Notes: generated by a model not told the origin, from the sequence alone. A stretch of 64,000 nucleotides of DNA from Pseudoduganella plicata (GCF_004421005.1 NZ_CP038026.1:3720001-3784000); one strand, 5' to 3'. Numbered from the stretch's first letter, positions 18,528-29,116 are shown. Made by a program: numbers and translations.

Positions 18528-19949
18528 TTACGCAGCCTTCAGTTGCGGGATCGCCGCCACCGGGGTTTCACGGCCGCGCAGGGTCATGAAGGTGTTGTAG
18601 CCCATGATCAGCATGCCGGTCAGGTACATCGCACCGCCGACGAAACGCACCACGTAATACGGATACGTTGCCTTGACGCTTTCGACGAACGTGTACGTCA
18701 GCGTGCCGTCCGGGTTCACGGCGCGCCACATCAGGCCCTGCATGACACCGGCGATCCACATGGCGGCGATGTACAGGACGATGCCGATGGTGGCGACCCA
18801 GAAGTGCAGGTCGATCAGGCCGGTGCTGTACATCCTGGTGCGGCCGGCCAGGCGTGGCAGCAGGTAGTAGATGGAACCCATCGTGATGAAGCCCACCCAG
18901 CCCAGCGCGCCGCCATGGACGTGGGCGATGCCCCAGTCGGTGTAGTGCGAGAGCGAATTGACGGTCTTGATCGACATCATCGGACCTTCGAACGTGGCCA
19001 TGCCGTAGAACGACAGCGAGACGATCATCAGTTTGAGGATCGGGTCCGTGCGCAGCTTGTGCCATGCGCCCGACAGGGTCATGATCCCGTTGATCATGCC
19101 GCCCCACGACGGTGCCAGCAGGATCAGCGAGAACACCATGCCCAGCGACTGCGTCCAGTCAGGCAGTGCCGTGTAGTGCAGATGGTGCGGACCGGCCCAC
19201 ATGTAGGTGAAGATCAGCGCCCAGAAGTGCACGATCGACAGGCGATACGAATACACGGGACGCTCGGCCTGTTTGGGAATGAAGTAGTACACCATGCCCA
19301 GGTAGCCTGCGGTGAGGATGAAGCCTACCGCGTTGTGCCCGTACCACCACTGGATCATCGCGTCCTGCACGCCGGTGTACATCGAATACGATTTCGTCAT
19401 CGATGCCGGCATGCTCATGCCGTTCACCACGTGCAGGATCGTCACGGCCAGGATGTAGCCGCCGAAGAACCAGTTGGCCACGTAGATGTGCTTGACCCTG
19501 CGCTTGACGATCGTGCCGAAGAAGACGATGGCGTAGGCGATCCAGACAATGGCGATGAGGATCGTGATCGGCCATTCCAGCTCGGCGTACTCCTTGCCGC
19601 GCGTAAGGCCCATCGGCAGCGTGATGACGGCCGAGAGGATGACGGCCTGCCAGCCCCAGAACGTGAAGGCGGCCAGCTTGTCCGAAAACAGGCGCACCTG
19701 GCAGGTGCGCTGCACCACGTAATACGACGTCGCGAACAGGCCGCTGATGCCGAAGGCGAAGATGACGCCATTGGTGTGCAGCGGGCGCAGGCGGCCATAC
19801 GTCAGCCAGGGAATGTCAAAGTTCAGTGCGGGCCACGCTAGCTGCGCGGCGATGATCACGCCGACCAGCATGCCGACGATGCCCCACACCACGGTCGCAA
19901 TCGCGAACTGCTTCACGACCTTGTAGTTGTAGTTCAGTTGTTGTGCCAT
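18528..19949 (-). CDS. ccoN: cbb3 cytochrome c oxidase catalytic subunit CcoN
   Basis: A 473-aa haem-copper oxidase subunit I of the C family, with twelve membrane helices. The conserved histidines of the low-spin haem and the haem b3/CuB centre are in [23 protein letters not shown] and [16 protein letters not shown]. The terminal high-oxygen-affinity oxidase reduces O2 to water and pumps protons. Expression should be Fnr-dependent: a perfect FNR box lies 67 nt before the start. Confidence 0.96.
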   Translation of the reverse strand: MAQQLNYNYKVVKQFAIATVVWGIVGMLVGVIIAAQLAWPALNFDIPWLTYGRLRPLHTNGVIFAFGISGLFATSYYVVQRTCQVRLFSDKLAAFTFWGWQAVILSAVITLPMGLTRGKEYAELEWPITILIAIVWIAYAIVFFGTIVKRRVKHIYVANWFFGGYILAVTILHVVNGMSMPASMTKSYSMYTGVQDAMIQWWYGHNAVGFILTAGYLGMVYYFIPKQAERPVYSYRLSIVHFWALIFTYMWAGPHHLHYTALPDWTQSLGMVFSLILLAPSWGGMINGIMTLSGAWHKLRTDPILKLMIVSLSFYGMATFEGPMMSIKTVNSLSHYTDWGIAHVHGGALGWVGFITMGSIYYLLPRLAGRTRMYSTGLIDLHFWVATIGIVLYIAAMWIAGVMQGLMWRAVNPDGTLTYTFVESVKATYPYYVVRFVGGAMYLTGMLIMGYNTFMTLRGRETPVAAIPQLKAA

Positions 19950-19987
19950 TTGAGGACCCTGAGAACACTGTCGTTAGATGTGCCTCA

Positions 19988-20029
19988 AGGTTACGCAAGC
20001 GGACTACCAAAAACTTTGATGTGGATCAA
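19988..20029 (-). promoter_or_regulatory. FNR box and -10 of the ccoN promoter
   Basis: TTGATGTGGATCAA at 20016-20029 is a perfect TTGAT-N4-ATCAA site. Read on the minus strand, a -10-like TAACCT follows at 19993-19988 after 22 nt. This is the geometry of a class II FNR promoter, with the site centred near -41.5, giving a start near 19981 and a leader of about 32 nt before ccoN. Confidence 0.88.
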
Positions 20030-20106
20030 AAATTGCCAGGACGAACTAATGCTGCCAAAAATCCGTTGTGGCAGGTGGTGCCGGCACCGCAGAAAGCCTT
20101 ACGGCA

Positions 20107-20274
20107 TCAGGGCTGGTTCTTTTTGCCTAGGTCGGCGTCGGCGTCGTGCAGGATGCGCAGCGCGGGGCCTTCAAGATCCTCGAACTGGCCGTCGTCGGAG
20201 GCCTTGAAAAAGACCCACAGCGCGCCGAAGACAAGGGCGATGCTCAAGGGGACCAGAAGATACAGCGATTCCAT
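20107..20274 (-). CDS. ccoS: CcoS, cbb3 oxidase maturation protein
   Basis: A 55-aa protein. It begins MESLYLLVPLSIALVFGALW (membrane helix), followed by VFFKASDDGQFEDLEGPALR. The SGQFDDLEGP-like block is the CcoS signature. CcoS is needed for cofactor insertion into the oxidase. It lies 3 nt downstream of ccoI on the minus strand; its stop is 78 nt before the FNR box of ccoN. Confidence 0.9.
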   Translation of the reverse strand: MESLYLLVPLSIALVFGALWVFFKASDDGQFEDLEGPALRILHDADADLGKKNQP

Positions 20275-20277
20275 GAC

Positions 20278-22704
20278 TTACCTCGCGCGCAGGCGCAGTG
20301 CGTTGACAACGACGACGGCGGAACTGACCGCCATGCCGACGCCGGACAGCCATGGCCCCAGCAGCCCGAAGGCCGCGGCGGGAATGGCAATGACGTTATA
20401 GACAGTGGCCCACGCCAGGTTCTGGCGGATCACGCGCATCGTCGCGCGAGCCGTGGTGGCCGTTGTCGCAATCATGCGCAACTGACCATGCAGCAGCACC
20501 GTGTCGGCATGCACTTGTGCCAGCGCGGCACCGGAGCCCATGGCGAACGACACGTCGGCGGCGCTCAGTACCGCCGCATCGTTGATGCCGTCACCGACCA
20601 TGGCGACCACCGCGCCGGCGGCCTGCAACCGCTGCACGTACGCCAGCTTGTGTTCGGGCAGGCAGTCGCCCAGCGCGCTGTCGATGCCCAGCCGGCGCGC
20701 CATACGATCGGCCAATGCCTGCCGGTCGCCACTGAGCAGCACCACCTGCTTGCCTTGCGCCCTGAAGTGCTCGACCGTCTGTCGCGCGTCCGGGCGCAAG
20801 CTGTCGCCGATGGCGAAGCACGCCAGCCAGCGACCCTGCGTTGCCAGCCACACCGCCGTGGCATCGTCGGTCGGGCAACTCTCCGGCGGTGGCCCACCCG
20901 CCAGCACTGCGGCAAAGCCAGCGTTGCCAAGCCGGTAGCGCTGGCCGGCTATCGTGCCTTCCAGCCCATGGCCCGGCAGCTCAAGTAAATCGTCCGCATG
21001 CCAGGCGACGAGGCGCGGCAGCTCCGCGGCATAGGCGGCGATCGCCCGGCCAAGCGGGTGCAGGCTGCCTGCTTCCAGCGCGGCGGCAATCTGCGCCGCC
21101 ATGTTGGTGTCCATGCCACTTACCGTCGATACCGACTGCACGGCGGGCTTCCCGGCCGTGAGCGTGCCGGTCTTGTCGAAGACGACGTGCGTGGCACGGT
21201 GCAGCGTTTCCAGCACGTGCGGCTGCACCACGAGAATGCCTTTGGACAGCAGGCCGCCCGTGGCGGCGGCCAGCGCGGACGGTGTCGCCAGCGACAGCGC
21301 GCACGGGCACGATACGACCAGCACCGCGATGGCGGCGGGCCATGCGCGCGAGGGATCGATGAAGCACCAGGCGACAAAGGTCGCGATGGCGAACAGCAGC
21401 AACGCCAGCACGAAGTGCGACGCGGCGCGGTCGGCCCACTGCGCGATGCGCGGCTTGGCGGCACCGGCGCGCTCCACCAGTTTTAATAGTCCGGACAACG
21501 TGCTGCCGGCAACAGGCTTTGTCACGCGCAGCACGACGGCGGCGCTGGTATTGACGGCGCCACCGGGCACGCTGTCGCCCGGACCCTTCGGCTGTGGCGC
21601 GCTTTCTCCCGTCAGCAGCGCCAGGTCGACGGACGTGTGCCCTTCGGCGATGATGCCGTCCGCGGCAAACGCTTCGCCGGCACGCACGGCGATATGGTCG
21701 CCCGCCACCAATGCGGCGGCCGGCACGACAGCAGTGTCGCGCGCCGGCCAGGCACTCAGGCGGCTCGCCGAGTCGGGCAGCGCATGCTGCATGCGCGCCA
21801 GCGCCCCGGCAGCCCTGCGCCGCGCCTGCAATTCAAGATAACGGCTCGCCAGCAGCAGGAAAATGAACATCGTGACGGAATCGAAATACACGTCGCCGCT
21901 GCCGCGCCACGTGGCGACCACGCTGCCGAGGAAGGCGGCGGCGATGCCCAGCGCGACCGGCACGTCCATGCCCGGCACGCGGGCGCGCAGGCTGGCCAGC
22001 GCGCCGGCAAAGAACGGCTGCGCGGAGTAGACGACGGCCGGCAACGTCAGCAGCAGGCTGGCCCAGCGCATCAGCGCCGCCATCTCCGTGTCCAGCGTGC
22101 CGTCGTCGGCCAGGTACGCCGGCGCGACGTACATCATCACCTGCATCATCGACAGGCCGGCCACGAACAGCTGCCGGCCCAGCGTGAGGCCGGTCTTGCG
22201 CAGCTGCTCCGTATGGCGTGCGGCGTCGTACGGGAAGGCGGTGTAACCGATGGAACGCAACGCCTGCAGCAGGTCCGATAGTTTGACGTCGCTTGTCCAG
22301 CGTACTGTCAGCCGTTCGGTGGCGACGTTCATGCCGGCGGCCGTGACGCCGGCAATGCCGAGCAGGCGGTGTTCGATCAGCCACACGCAGGCGGCGCAGC
22401 GGATGCCTTCGACCAGCAGCACGGCTTCGGCCTCGTCGCGCTCATCGACGGTGAAGCGGGGATCGCTGTCGTACAGGCGCAGTTCCGGCGGCACCAGATC
22501 GGCCGCGTCGGCGGTGGCGGCAAAGCCGGTGCGCTCGCGGTAGTAGCTGGTCTGGCCGATATCGACGATGGTGCGCGCCACCGCTTCGCAGCCGGGGCAG
22601 CACATGGCGCGTTTGACGCCGTCGATCGCCACGTGCCACGACGCATCCGCCGGCACGGGCAAGCCGCAGTGGTAGCAGGACAGCGGTTGCAGGACGGCGT
22701 TCAC
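20278..22704 (-). CDS. ccoI: CcoI, P1B-type copper-transporting ATPase
   Basis: About 808 aa. The GTG at 22704 overlaps the upstream stop as GTGA and has GGGGAT just before it; an ATG at 22719 is the alternative. Order: N-terminal Cys-rich cap (CYHCGLP, CCPGCEA), HMA domain with CAAC, eight membrane helices with the CPC ion motif (VSCPCALSLATP), phosphorylation site DKTGT, HP motif (SLHPLGRA) and GDGINDA. CcoI delivers copper for CuB of the cbb3 oxidase. Confidence 0.93.
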   Translation of the reverse strand: MNAVLQPLSCYHCGLPVPADASWHVAIDGVKRAMCCPGCEAVARTIVDIGQTSYYRERTGFAATADAADLVPPELRLYDSDPRFTVDERDEAEAVLLVEGIRCAACVWLIEHRLLGIAGVTAAGMNVATERLTVRWTSDVKLSDLLQALRSIGYTAFPYDAARHTEQLRKTGLTLGRQLFVAGLSMMQVMMYVAPAYLADDGTLDTEMAALMRWASLLLTLPAVVYSAQPFFAGALASLRARVPGMDVPVALGIAAAFLGSVVATWRGSGDVYFDSVTMFIFLLLASRYLELQARRRAAGALARMQHALPDSASRLSAWPARDTAVVPAAALVAGDHIAVRAGEAFAADGIIAEGHTSVDLALLTGESAPQPKGPGDSVPGGAVNTSAAVVLRVTKPVAGSTLSGLLKLVERAGAAKPRIAQWADRAASHFVLALLLFAIATFVAWCFIDPSRAWPAAIAVLVVSCPCALSLATPSALAAATGGLLSKGILVVQPHVLETLHRATHVVFDKTGTLTAGKPAVQSVSTVSGMDTNMAAQIAAALEAGSLHPLGRAIAAYAAELPRLVAWHADDLLELPGHGLEGTIAGQRYRLGNAGFAAVLAGGPPPESCPTDDATAVWLATQGRWLACFAIGDSLRPDARQTVEHFRAQGKQVVLLSGDRQALADRMARRLGIDSALGDCLPEHKLAYVQRLQAAGAVVAMVGDGINDAAVLSAADVSFAMGSGAALAQVHADTVLLHGQLRMIATTATTARATMRVIRQNLAWATVYNVIAIPAAAFGLLGPWLSGVGMAVSSAVVVVNALRLRAR

Positions 22705-23459
22705 GGCATCCCCACGCATAATGCATCGAGCCAGCCGTGCTGCAGGCCGCCGGCATAGCGGGCGATGCCCAGCATGCCGAATGCCAGCACGAGCAGGCCG
22801 CAGGCGGTACGCGCGCCACGCCGCTGCAGCGCGGCGCGCAGGCGCGCGCCGGCCAGTCCCAGAGCCAGCAGCAGTGGCAAGGTGCCGGCGCCAAAGGCCA
22901 GCATGACGGCGGCGCCACCGGCGGCGGACCCGGACAGCATGGCCGTCAGCAGCACGCTGTAGACCATCCCGCACGGCACCCAGCCCCACAGGCCACCGAG
23001 GGCGAACGCCTTGGGCAGCGTGTCCATCGGCAGCAGGTATTTCAGCAGCGGCAGGATACGGCGCCACAGAACATTCCCGGCAGCCTCCACGTACGTCAGC
23101 CCGCGCCACAGGTCCATCAGATATAGTCCCAGCGCGACCAGCATGACGTTCGCCAGCAGATAGGCCAATCCCTGCCAGTGGGCGATGCGGGCAAGGCCGG
23201 CGGCACCGCTGGCCATGCCCGCCGCCAGTGCGCCCGCGACCATGTAGCTGCCGATACGCCCGGCGTTATAGGCCAGCACGCGCAGGAGCGCCTCGCCCGC
23301 TGGCGCCAGCGGCAGCGCGCCCGCGTTCCCCGGCACGATCGGGATCACGCGACGCTGCGCCACGCCACTCAACGCGCCGACGATACCGCCGCACATGCCG
23401 ACGCAATGCACGCTGCCGGCCAGGCCGACGGCGAATACGGGAAGCAGGTTGAGGGACAT
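22701..23459 (-). CDS. SafE/TauE-like (UreH-type) membrane protein of cbb3 biogenesis loci
   Basis: A 252-aa polytopic protein beginning MSLNLLPVFAVGLAGSVHCVGMCGGIVGALSG. The HCxGMCGG motif is typical of the DsbD-like/UreH-2 subgroup annotated as sulfite exporter TauE/SafE, which regularly occurs with ccoI-ccoS. A role in copper or redox supply for the oxidase is inferred from context, not shown. Its stop overlaps the ccoI start. Confidence 0.82.
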   Translation of the reverse strand: MSLNLLPVFAVGLAGSVHCVGMCGGIVGALSGVAQRRVIPIVPGNAGALPLAPAGEALLRVLAYNAGRIGSYMVAGALAAGMASGAAGLARIAHWQGLAYLLANVMLVALGLYLMDLWRGLTYVEAAGNVLWRRILPLLKYLLPMDTLPKAFALGGLWGWVPCGMVYSVLLTAMLSGSAAGGAAVMLAFGAGTLPLLLALGLAGARLRAALQRRGARTACGLLVLAFGMLGIARYAGGLQHGWLDALCVGMP

Positions 23460-23483
23460 GACGCCTGGGTTTCCGCCAAGGAC

Positions 23484-24926
23484 TCAGATGGTTTTCGAGT
23501 AGCGCAGCGGCTGCGGCTGCGACAGATTCGACGCCTGCAGGCGCGACTCGCGCAAGTGGCGGTCGAATACCATGCAGATATTGCGGATCGTCAGGCGCCC
23601 CTTCGCCGTGACGGTGACCCAGTCGTCTTCCATCGTCAGCAGGCCGTCGTCGACGAATTCGGCCAGCTGCGCCAGCTCTTCCCGGAAGTAGTCGCGGAAA
23701 CGCACCGGCCAGCCTTGCTCGATGGAGCTGACCGACAGCTCGAAGTTGCACATCAGCCGGCCGATGATGAGGCGGCGCAGGAGGTCGTCGTGATCCAGCT
23801 TGTAGCCGCGGGCGATGGGCAGTTTACCCTCGTCCAGCCGGGCATAGTATTCGTCCAGCGTTTTCTCGTTCTGGCTGTAGGTGGCGTTGACGGCGCTGAT
23901 GGCCGAAACACCGACGGCCACCAGGTCCATCTCCGCATGCGTCGAGTAGCCCTGGAAGTTGCGGTGCAGGCGGCCCTGGCGTTGCGCCACGGCCAGGTCG
24001 TCTTCCGGCTTGGCGAAATGGTCCATGCCGATATAGACGTAGCCGGCGGCCGTCAGCCGGCTGATGCACAGTGCCAGCATTTCAAGCTTCACCTCCGGCG
24101 TCGGCAAGTCGGCGTCAAGGATGCGCCGCTGCGGCTTGAACAGGTGCGGCATGTGCGCGTAGTTGTACAGCGCGATGCGGTCGGGATTGGCGACGATCAC
24201 TTTCGACAGCGTCTGCTCCACCGTCGCCATCGTCTGTTTCGGCAGGCCGTAAATCAGGTCGATGCTGATGGAGCGGAAGCCCGCGTCACGGGCTGCGTTC
24301 ATGATGGCGATGGTGTCCTCGGCCGGCTGGATGCGGTTGACGGCCTTCTGCACGTCGGGATCGAAATCCTGCACGCCGAGACTGAGGCGGTTGAAGCCCT
24401 GCGTGCGCAGCGACCGCACACGCGCCGCATCCACCGTGCGCGGATCGATCTCGATGGAATACTCGCCTTCCGAGTCCGGCGCGAACACGAAGTTGCGGCG
24501 CAGGTGCGCCATCAGCTCCTCCATCTGGCGGTCGCCGAAATAGGTGGGCGTGCCGCCGCCGAGGTGCAGCTGCTCGAGCCGGTTGATACCGGCGAACAGC
24601 TTGCCCTGCATGTCGATCTCCTGCTTCAGGTAGGCCAGGTATGTGATGGCCTTGCTGCGATCCCTGGTGCCGATCTTGTTGCAGGCGCAGTAGTAGCAGA
24701 CGGTGTCGCAGAACGGCACGTGCACGTAAGCCGACAGGGGCCGCCGCCCGCCGCGCATTTTCAGCCCCGCCTGCGCTTCCAGGAAGCTGCCGTAGCCGAA
24801 GCCCGGCGTGAAGCGGTCGGCCGTCGGATAGGACGTGTAGCGCGGGCCGGACGTGGTCAGCTTCGCGATGACGTTGGCGTCGAACTGCACCGCAGCGGGG
24901 GAAAATTTGTGGTCAGGGGCGTTCAT
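23484..24926 (-). CDS. hemN: HemN, oxygen-independent coproporphyrinogen III oxidase
   Basis: A 480-aa radical SAM enzyme of normal HemN length. The cluster motif Cys73-x3-Cys77-x2-Cys80 lies in FCDTVCYYCACN, followed by the GGGTPTYF segment. It decarboxylates coproporphyrinogen III to protoporphyrinogen IX without O2, supplying haem for the cbb3 oxidase. It is 19 nt downstream of the aer-like gene and 24 nt upstream of the SafE gene, so it is probably expressed from the FNR-box promoter before aer. Confidence 0.95.
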   Translation of the reverse strand: MNAPDHKFSPAAVQFDANVIAKLTTSGPRYTSYPTADRFTPGFGYGSFLEAQAGLKMRGGRRPLSAYVHVPFCDTVCYYCACNKIGTRDRSKAITYLAYLKQEIDMQGKLFAGINRLEQLHLGGGTPTYFGDRQMEELMAHLRRNFVFAPDSEGEYSIEIDPRTVDAARVRSLRTQGFNRLSLGVQDFDPDVQKAVNRIQPAEDTIAIMNAARDAGFRSISIDLIYGLPKQTMATVEQTLSKVIVANPDRIALYNYAHMPHLFKPQRRILDADLPTPEVKLEMLALCISRLTAAGYVYIGMDHFAKPEDDLAVAQRQGRLHRNFQGYSTHAEMDLVAVGVSAISAVNATYSQNEKTLDEYYARLDEGKLPIARGYKLDHDDLLRRLIIGRLMCNFELSVSSIEQGWPVRFRDYFREELAQLAEFVDDGLLTMEDDWVTVTAKGRLTIRNICMVFDRHLRESRLQASNLSQPQPLRYSKTI

Positions 24927-24945
24927 GATCGCTCTTCATTATTGG

Positions 24946-26583
24946 TCAGGCAGCCAGCCGTTTGATATCCCGGGCCGAAAGATGGCGCGCCGGCGCGGCG
25001 GCGCGCGGTTGGTGTTTGCCGAAATTGAACAGGCTGACCGCCTGCGTCAGGCCGTTTGCTTCCTCGGCCAGGCTGCCGGCCGCCGCAGCGGCTTCCTCGA
25101 CCAGGGCCGCGTTCTGCTGCGTCACCTGGTCCATGTGGGCAATCGCCTTGTTGACTTGGTCGACACCAACGCTCTGCTCGCGCGAGGCGATCGAGATCTC
25201 CTGCATGATGCTGGTCACCTGCTTGACCGATGTGACCACCTGCTCCATCGTCGCGCCGGCACGGTGGGCCCGCTCCATGCCGGCGCCCACTTTCGCCACC
25301 GACGCGTCGATCAGGTGCTTGATGTCCTTGGCGGCGGCCGAGGAACGCTGTGCCAGGTTGCGCACCTCGCCCGCCACCACGGCAAAGCCGCGGCCCTGCT
25401 CGCCGGCGCGCGCCGCCTCGACGGCCGCGTTCAGCGCCAGGATGTTGGTCTGGAAGGCGATGCCTTCGATCAGCCCGATGATGTCGACGATCCGCTTCGA
25501 CGAGCTGTTGATTTCAATCATCGTGGCGATCACCTCGGAGACGATGGCGCCCCCCTGCACCGCCACGTCCGACGCCGCCACTGCCAGAGAATTCGCCTGC
25601 AGCGAGTTGTCTGCGTTTGCCTTGACAGTGGACGAGAACTCGTCGACCGACGATGCCGTCTCTTCCAGGCTGGCCGCCTGCGCTTCCGTGCGGCCGGACA
25701 GGTCGGCATTGCCGGCGGCGATCTGACGCGTAGCGACGGCCATCGTTTCGACGTTGAGGCGCACGTCGCGGATGGTGGCGATCAGGTTGTTGTTCATCTG
25801 TTCCAGTGCGCGCAGCAACTGGCCTGCTTCGTCCGTACTGTCGGTGGCGAAGCTGCCGGACAGGTCGCCCGCAGCGATGCGGCGGGCGCCATCGACGGCG
25901 CGCGCAAGCGGGTGCAGCATGCCGACCCGCAGCGTGTACCACAGGAAGACGTTGATCAGAAGGCCAATAAAGGTGGCGCCGAAGATCCCGTAGCGGACGG
26001 CGCCCGTGGTACTTTCGGCGAACAGGCTGGCGATGCAGACACCCAGCAGCAGCGTATTGACGATGCTGGTAGAAAGCCAGATGCGCATCGCCAGCGACAC
26101 GTGCGACAGGCGCGCCAGCAGATGCGGCAGGCCGCGGCGGATGATCTGGCCGTTGCGGATCTCGATGTCGTTGCGGCCTTCGGCGAGCGCGCGGTAGGCG
26201 GCGACGGCGGCTTTGACCTGGTCGCGGTCGGCGCGGGTGCGCACCGACATGTAGCCGACCGTGCGGCCGGCTTCCTTGATCGGCGTGACGTTGGCCTTGA
26301 CCCAGTAATGGTCGCCATTCTTGCAGCGGTTCTTGACAAGACCGGTCCACGGGGTGCCTGCGCGGATCGACCGCCACAGGTCGGCAAACGCCTGCGGCGG
26401 CATGTCGGGATGGCGCACGATGTTCTGCGGCGCGCCGATCAGTTCCTCTTCCGTGAAACCGCTGATCTGAAGGAAGTACGGATTGACGTACACGATATTA
26501 CCGTCCAGGTCCGTTTTCGAGACAATCGCCCCGTCCGGGTCCAGCGTCACCTCCCGGTCGGTGACGGGCAGATTCTTGCGCAT
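24946..26583 (-). CDS. aer: Aer-like PAS-domain methyl-accepting chemotaxis protein
   Basis: A 545-aa protein. A PAS domain of Aer type occupies residues about 15-125 ([37 protein letters not shown]), expected to hold FAD. Two close membrane segments are near 165-215, then HAMP, then an MCP signalling domain with the hairpin tip [20 protein letters not shown]. Aer senses redox or energy state and signals through CheA/CheW. The start at 26583 has AGGAGTTAACCGA. It heads a likely operon with hemN and the cco assembly genes. Confidence 0.9.
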   Translation of the reverse strand: MRKNLPVTDREVTLDPDGAIVSKTDLDGNIVYVNPYFLQISGFTEEELIGAPQNIVRHPDMPPQAFADLWRSIRAGTPWTGLVKNRCKNGDHYWVKANVTPIKEAGRTVGYMSVRTRADRDQVKAAVAAYRALAEGRNDIEIRNGQIIRRGLPHLLARLSHVSLAMRIWLSTSIVNTLLLGVCIASLFAESTTGAVRYGIFGATFIGLLINVFLWYTLRVGMLHPLARAVDGARRIAAGDLSGSFATDSTDEAGQLLRALEQMNNNLIATIRDVRLNVETMAVATRQIAAGNADLSGRTEAQAASLEETASSVDEFSSTVKANADNSLQANSLAVAASDVAVQGGAIVSEVIATMIEINSSSKRIVDIIGLIEGIAFQTNILALNAAVEAARAGEQGRGFAVVAGEVRNLAQRSSAAAKDIKHLIDASVAKVGAGMERAHRAGATMEQVVTSVKQVTSIMQEISIASREQSVGVDQVNKAIAHMDQVTQQNAALVEEAAAAAGSLAEEANGLTQAVSLFNFGKHQPRAAAPARHLSARDIKRLAA

Positions 26584-26672
26584 TCGGTTAACTCCTAAGC
26601 CTGTTGTTTGGGCGGCGCCTTCAAAGGCGCTCTGTCCTGATGATTTCTGGGTGGCAATGCGCCACGGAAACC

Positions 26673-26714
26673 AGTTTAGGGAGGGCAACAGGCAAAATCC
26701 TTGATTTAGATCAA
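26673..26714 (-). promoter_or_regulatory. FNR box and -10 of the aer-hemN promoter
   Basis: TTGATTTAGATCAA at 26701-26714 is a perfect TTGAT-N4-ATCAA site. On the minus strand a -10-like TAAACT follows at 26678-26673 after 22 nt, the same spacing as at ccoN. The predicted start is near 26666, 83 nt before the aer ATG. Confidence 0.88.
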
Positions 26715-26830
26715 AATTCCAAGGATGGGAGGGAGCGAGGGGGGCGATGCGGGGAAGAAGCATCGCGGCGCTGCATGGCCGCGATGTCGGAAGGGATTTT
26801 GCGGCCGTCGCGAGGCGGCGGCCCGAGCGA

Positions 26831-27259
26831 TTACAGCGCTTCGGCGACGCTTGTCGATTTGTCGCGGCCAGCGGCGGCAACATCGCGCACGTTCTTCTGG
26901 ACGGCGACGGCAGCGAACAGGCTCAGCGTGTACGACATGGCATAAAAGCCTTTTTCACTCAGCGCCAGCGTCGCATTGAACAGCCCCACGCCCAGCAAGG
27001 CCAAGGCGGACAGCGTGGCGATCCAGCACAGTCCGAAGTACATCGACGTGACCGGCGTGCCTTCAATGCGGTCGCGCACGGATTTTTGCAGGGAGATCGC
27101 GCCGAACAGGCCGTACAACAGCACGGTCAGGTAGTAGCCTTTTTCGTTCAGTGGCATGGTGGCGTTCCACAGCCCGACAAGGTAGGCAACGGCGCCGATC
27201 AGCATGGCCAGCCAGGCGGCGCCGACAAAGGCGGCGGTAGGACGTTGTACGTTTTGCAT
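26831..27259 (-). CDS. YiaA/YiaB family inner membrane protein
   Basis: A 142-aa protein with four hydrophobic helices in two similar halves ([21 protein letters not shown]... and [20 protein letters not shown]...). Each half contains an N-ATM/L-x4-K-G-Y/F motif ([26 protein letters not shown]). This duplication is the YiaAB two-helix signature. Function unknown; an envelope-stress role is suggested for relatives. Confidence 0.85.
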   Translation of the reverse strand: MQNVQRPTAAFVGAAWLAMLIGAVAYLVGLWNATMPLNEKGYYLTVLLYGLFGAISLQKSVRDRIEGTPVTSMYFGLCWIATLSALALLGVGLFNATLALSEKGFYAMSYTLSLFAAVAVQKNVRDVAAAGRDKSTSVAEAL

Positions 27260-27312
27260 GGGGTCTCCAGAAGGGGCACGGCAAGCCGCCGCGCCCGCAT
27301 CATAGCAAAACG

Positions 27313-28263
27313 TTAAGCCTTGGTCTTGAATTTGCGCAACAACTTACCAGCGGCGGCAACAACGGCCAGCACCACCGCGCCCGTCAGCACACCCACGACG
27401 ATGTCGGCCACGTGCGGTGTCAGCCATGCCAGCACGGGGCCGGCGCCGCCCATCGTCTGCGCGGACTCGGCGGCGTGGTGGATAACGTCGTGCAGGAAAG
27501 GCATGCCGTGCGTGAGAATGCCGCCACCGACCATGAACATGGCAACCGTACCCAGCACGGACAGCAGTTTCATCAATTGCGGCGCGGCGGCCAGCAGGAA
27601 GCGGCCAAAGCCGCGCACCAGGCCCATGCCGCCGCCGGCGCGCTGGCTCAGATACAAACCGGCATCATCCATCTTGACGATGCCGGCAACGATGCCGTAC
27701 ACGCCGACCGTCATCACGGCGGCGATGCTGACCAGCACGGCGACCTGCTGGCTGAACGGGGCCTGCGATACCGTGCCCAGCGCGATGACGATGATTTCGG
27801 CGGACAGGATAAAGTCGGTGCGGATGGCGCCCTTGATCTTTTCCTTTTCCAGCGCGCACAGGTCGACTTCCGGATTGGCAACGGCGGCCACGAGCTCGGC
27901 ATGGTGCTGCGCGTCTTCTTCCTTGCTGTGCAGGAATTTGTGTGCCAGCTTTTCAAAACCCTCGAAGCACAGGTAAGCGCCACCGATCATCAAGAGCGGC
28001 GTCACGGCCCATGGCGCGAAGGCACTGATGGCCAGTGCGGCGGGAACAAGGATCGCCTTGTTTTTCATGGAGCCGATGGCGACGGCCCAGACGACGGGCA
28101 ATTCGCGGTCCGCCTTGACGCCGGAGACCTGCTGGGCATTCAGCGCCAGATCGTCCCCCAGCACGCCGGCGGTTTTTTTCGCGGCCACCTTGCTCATGGC
28201 GGCTACGTCGTCGAGAATGGTGGCAATATCGTCGATCAGGGCAAGCAGACTGGTTCCGGCCAT
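27313..28263 (-). CDS. DUF808 (YedI-like) membrane protein
   Basis: A 316-aa protein. It begins MAGTSLLALIDDIATILDDV, then AAKKTAGVLGDDLALNAQQV, the conserved DUF808 opening. Seven or so membrane helices follow. The length is typical. Function unknown. It lies upstream of the YiaA gene on the same strand, separated by 53 nt, so the two may be co-transcribed. Confidence 0.88.
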   Translation of the reverse strand: MAGTSLLALIDDIATILDDVAAMSKVAAKKTAGVLGDDLALNAQQVSGVKADRELPVVWAVAIGSMKNKAILVPAALAISAFAPWAVTPLLMIGGAYLCFEGFEKLAHKFLHSKEEDAQHHAELVAAVANPEVDLCALEKEKIKGAIRTDFILSAEIIVIALGTVSQAPFSQQVAVLVSIAAVMTVGVYGIVAGIVKMDDAGLYLSQRAGGGMGLVRGFGRFLLAAAPQLMKLLSVLGTVAMFMVGGGILTHGMPFLHDVIHHAAESAQTMGGAGPVLAWLTPHVADIVVGVLTGAVVLAVVAAAGKLLRKFKTKA

Positions 28264-28391
28264 TGAGGCTCTCTCTAGGGAAGTGGTTGAAGCGGGAATC
28301 TTACCTTACCGGCGCAGCCTGGAGCGCCGGAACCGCACGCATGTCGCTCCTTGTTCTCGCTACAACTGTTGTTTTCGCACGGGATTTATCC

Positions 28392-29030
28392 ATGAGTTTT
28401 GCCACCTGGCTCGGTTTTGCCATCTCCGCCATCATTATTGCCGTCTCTCCCGGCTCGGGCGCCGTATTGTCGATGTCGCACGGCTTGTCGTATGGCGTGC
28501 GCAAGGCCAGCGCGACCGTGATGGGACTCCAGCTGGGCCTGCTGCTGGTGCTGTTTATCGCGGGCGCCGGCGTGGGTTCGCTGCTGCTGGCTTCGGAACT
28601 GGCGTTCAATGTCGTCAAGACGGTCGGGGCGCTGTACCTGATCTGGCTCGGGCTGTCGCAGTGGCGTGCCAAAGTACAGGACGATGCCGGGCTGGACGTC
28701 ACGCGGCAGGCGGTCTTGCCGTCCACACGCCGCCGCGTGCTGACGGGCTTTCTGACCAACGCCACCAATCCCAAGGGCATCATCTTCATGGTCGCCGTGC
28801 TGCCGCAGTTCATTACGCAAAGCCAGCCCGTGCTGCCTCAACTGCTGATCCTGGCGGTAACGATGGTAGCGATCGACATGACCGTCATGCATGGCTACGC
28901 GCTGCTGGCGTCGACGATGCAGGGCTATTTCCGCGACGCTCGCGCCATGCGCACGCAGAACCGCGTGTTTGGCGGGCTGCTGATGGCGGTCGGTACGGCG
29001 CTGTTTTTCGTCAAGCGCGGCCACGCGTAA
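28392..29030 (+). CDS. LysE family exporter
   Basis: A 212-aa protein with six hydrophobic segments. The family motif is in FAISAIIIAVSPGSGAVLSMSHGLSYG. The second half has GFLTNATNPKGIIFMVAVLPQF, the LysE/RhtB loop. The start MSFATWLG at 28392 is preferred to in-frame codons upstream that lie in the promoter region of the divergent DUF808 gene. It probably exports an amino acid; the substrate is not determined. Confidence 0.87.
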   Translation: MSFATWLGFAISAIIIAVSPGSGAVLSMSHGLSYGVRKASATVMGLQLGLLLVLFIAGAGVGSLLLASELAFNVVKTVGALYLIWLGLSQWRAKVQDDAGLDVTRQAVLPSTRRRVLTGFLTNATNPKGIIFMVAVLPQFITQSQPVLPQLLILAVTMVAIDMTVMHGYALLASTMQGYFRDARAMRTQNRVFGGLLMAVGTALFFVKRGHA

Positions 29031-29116
29031 TCGTTACACTGGCCTGAAAGAATTGTAACGGCGGTAGACGCCCGGCCGCGTTGGACGTTAATACCAGATA
29101 ACGCTCCGGAGACATC

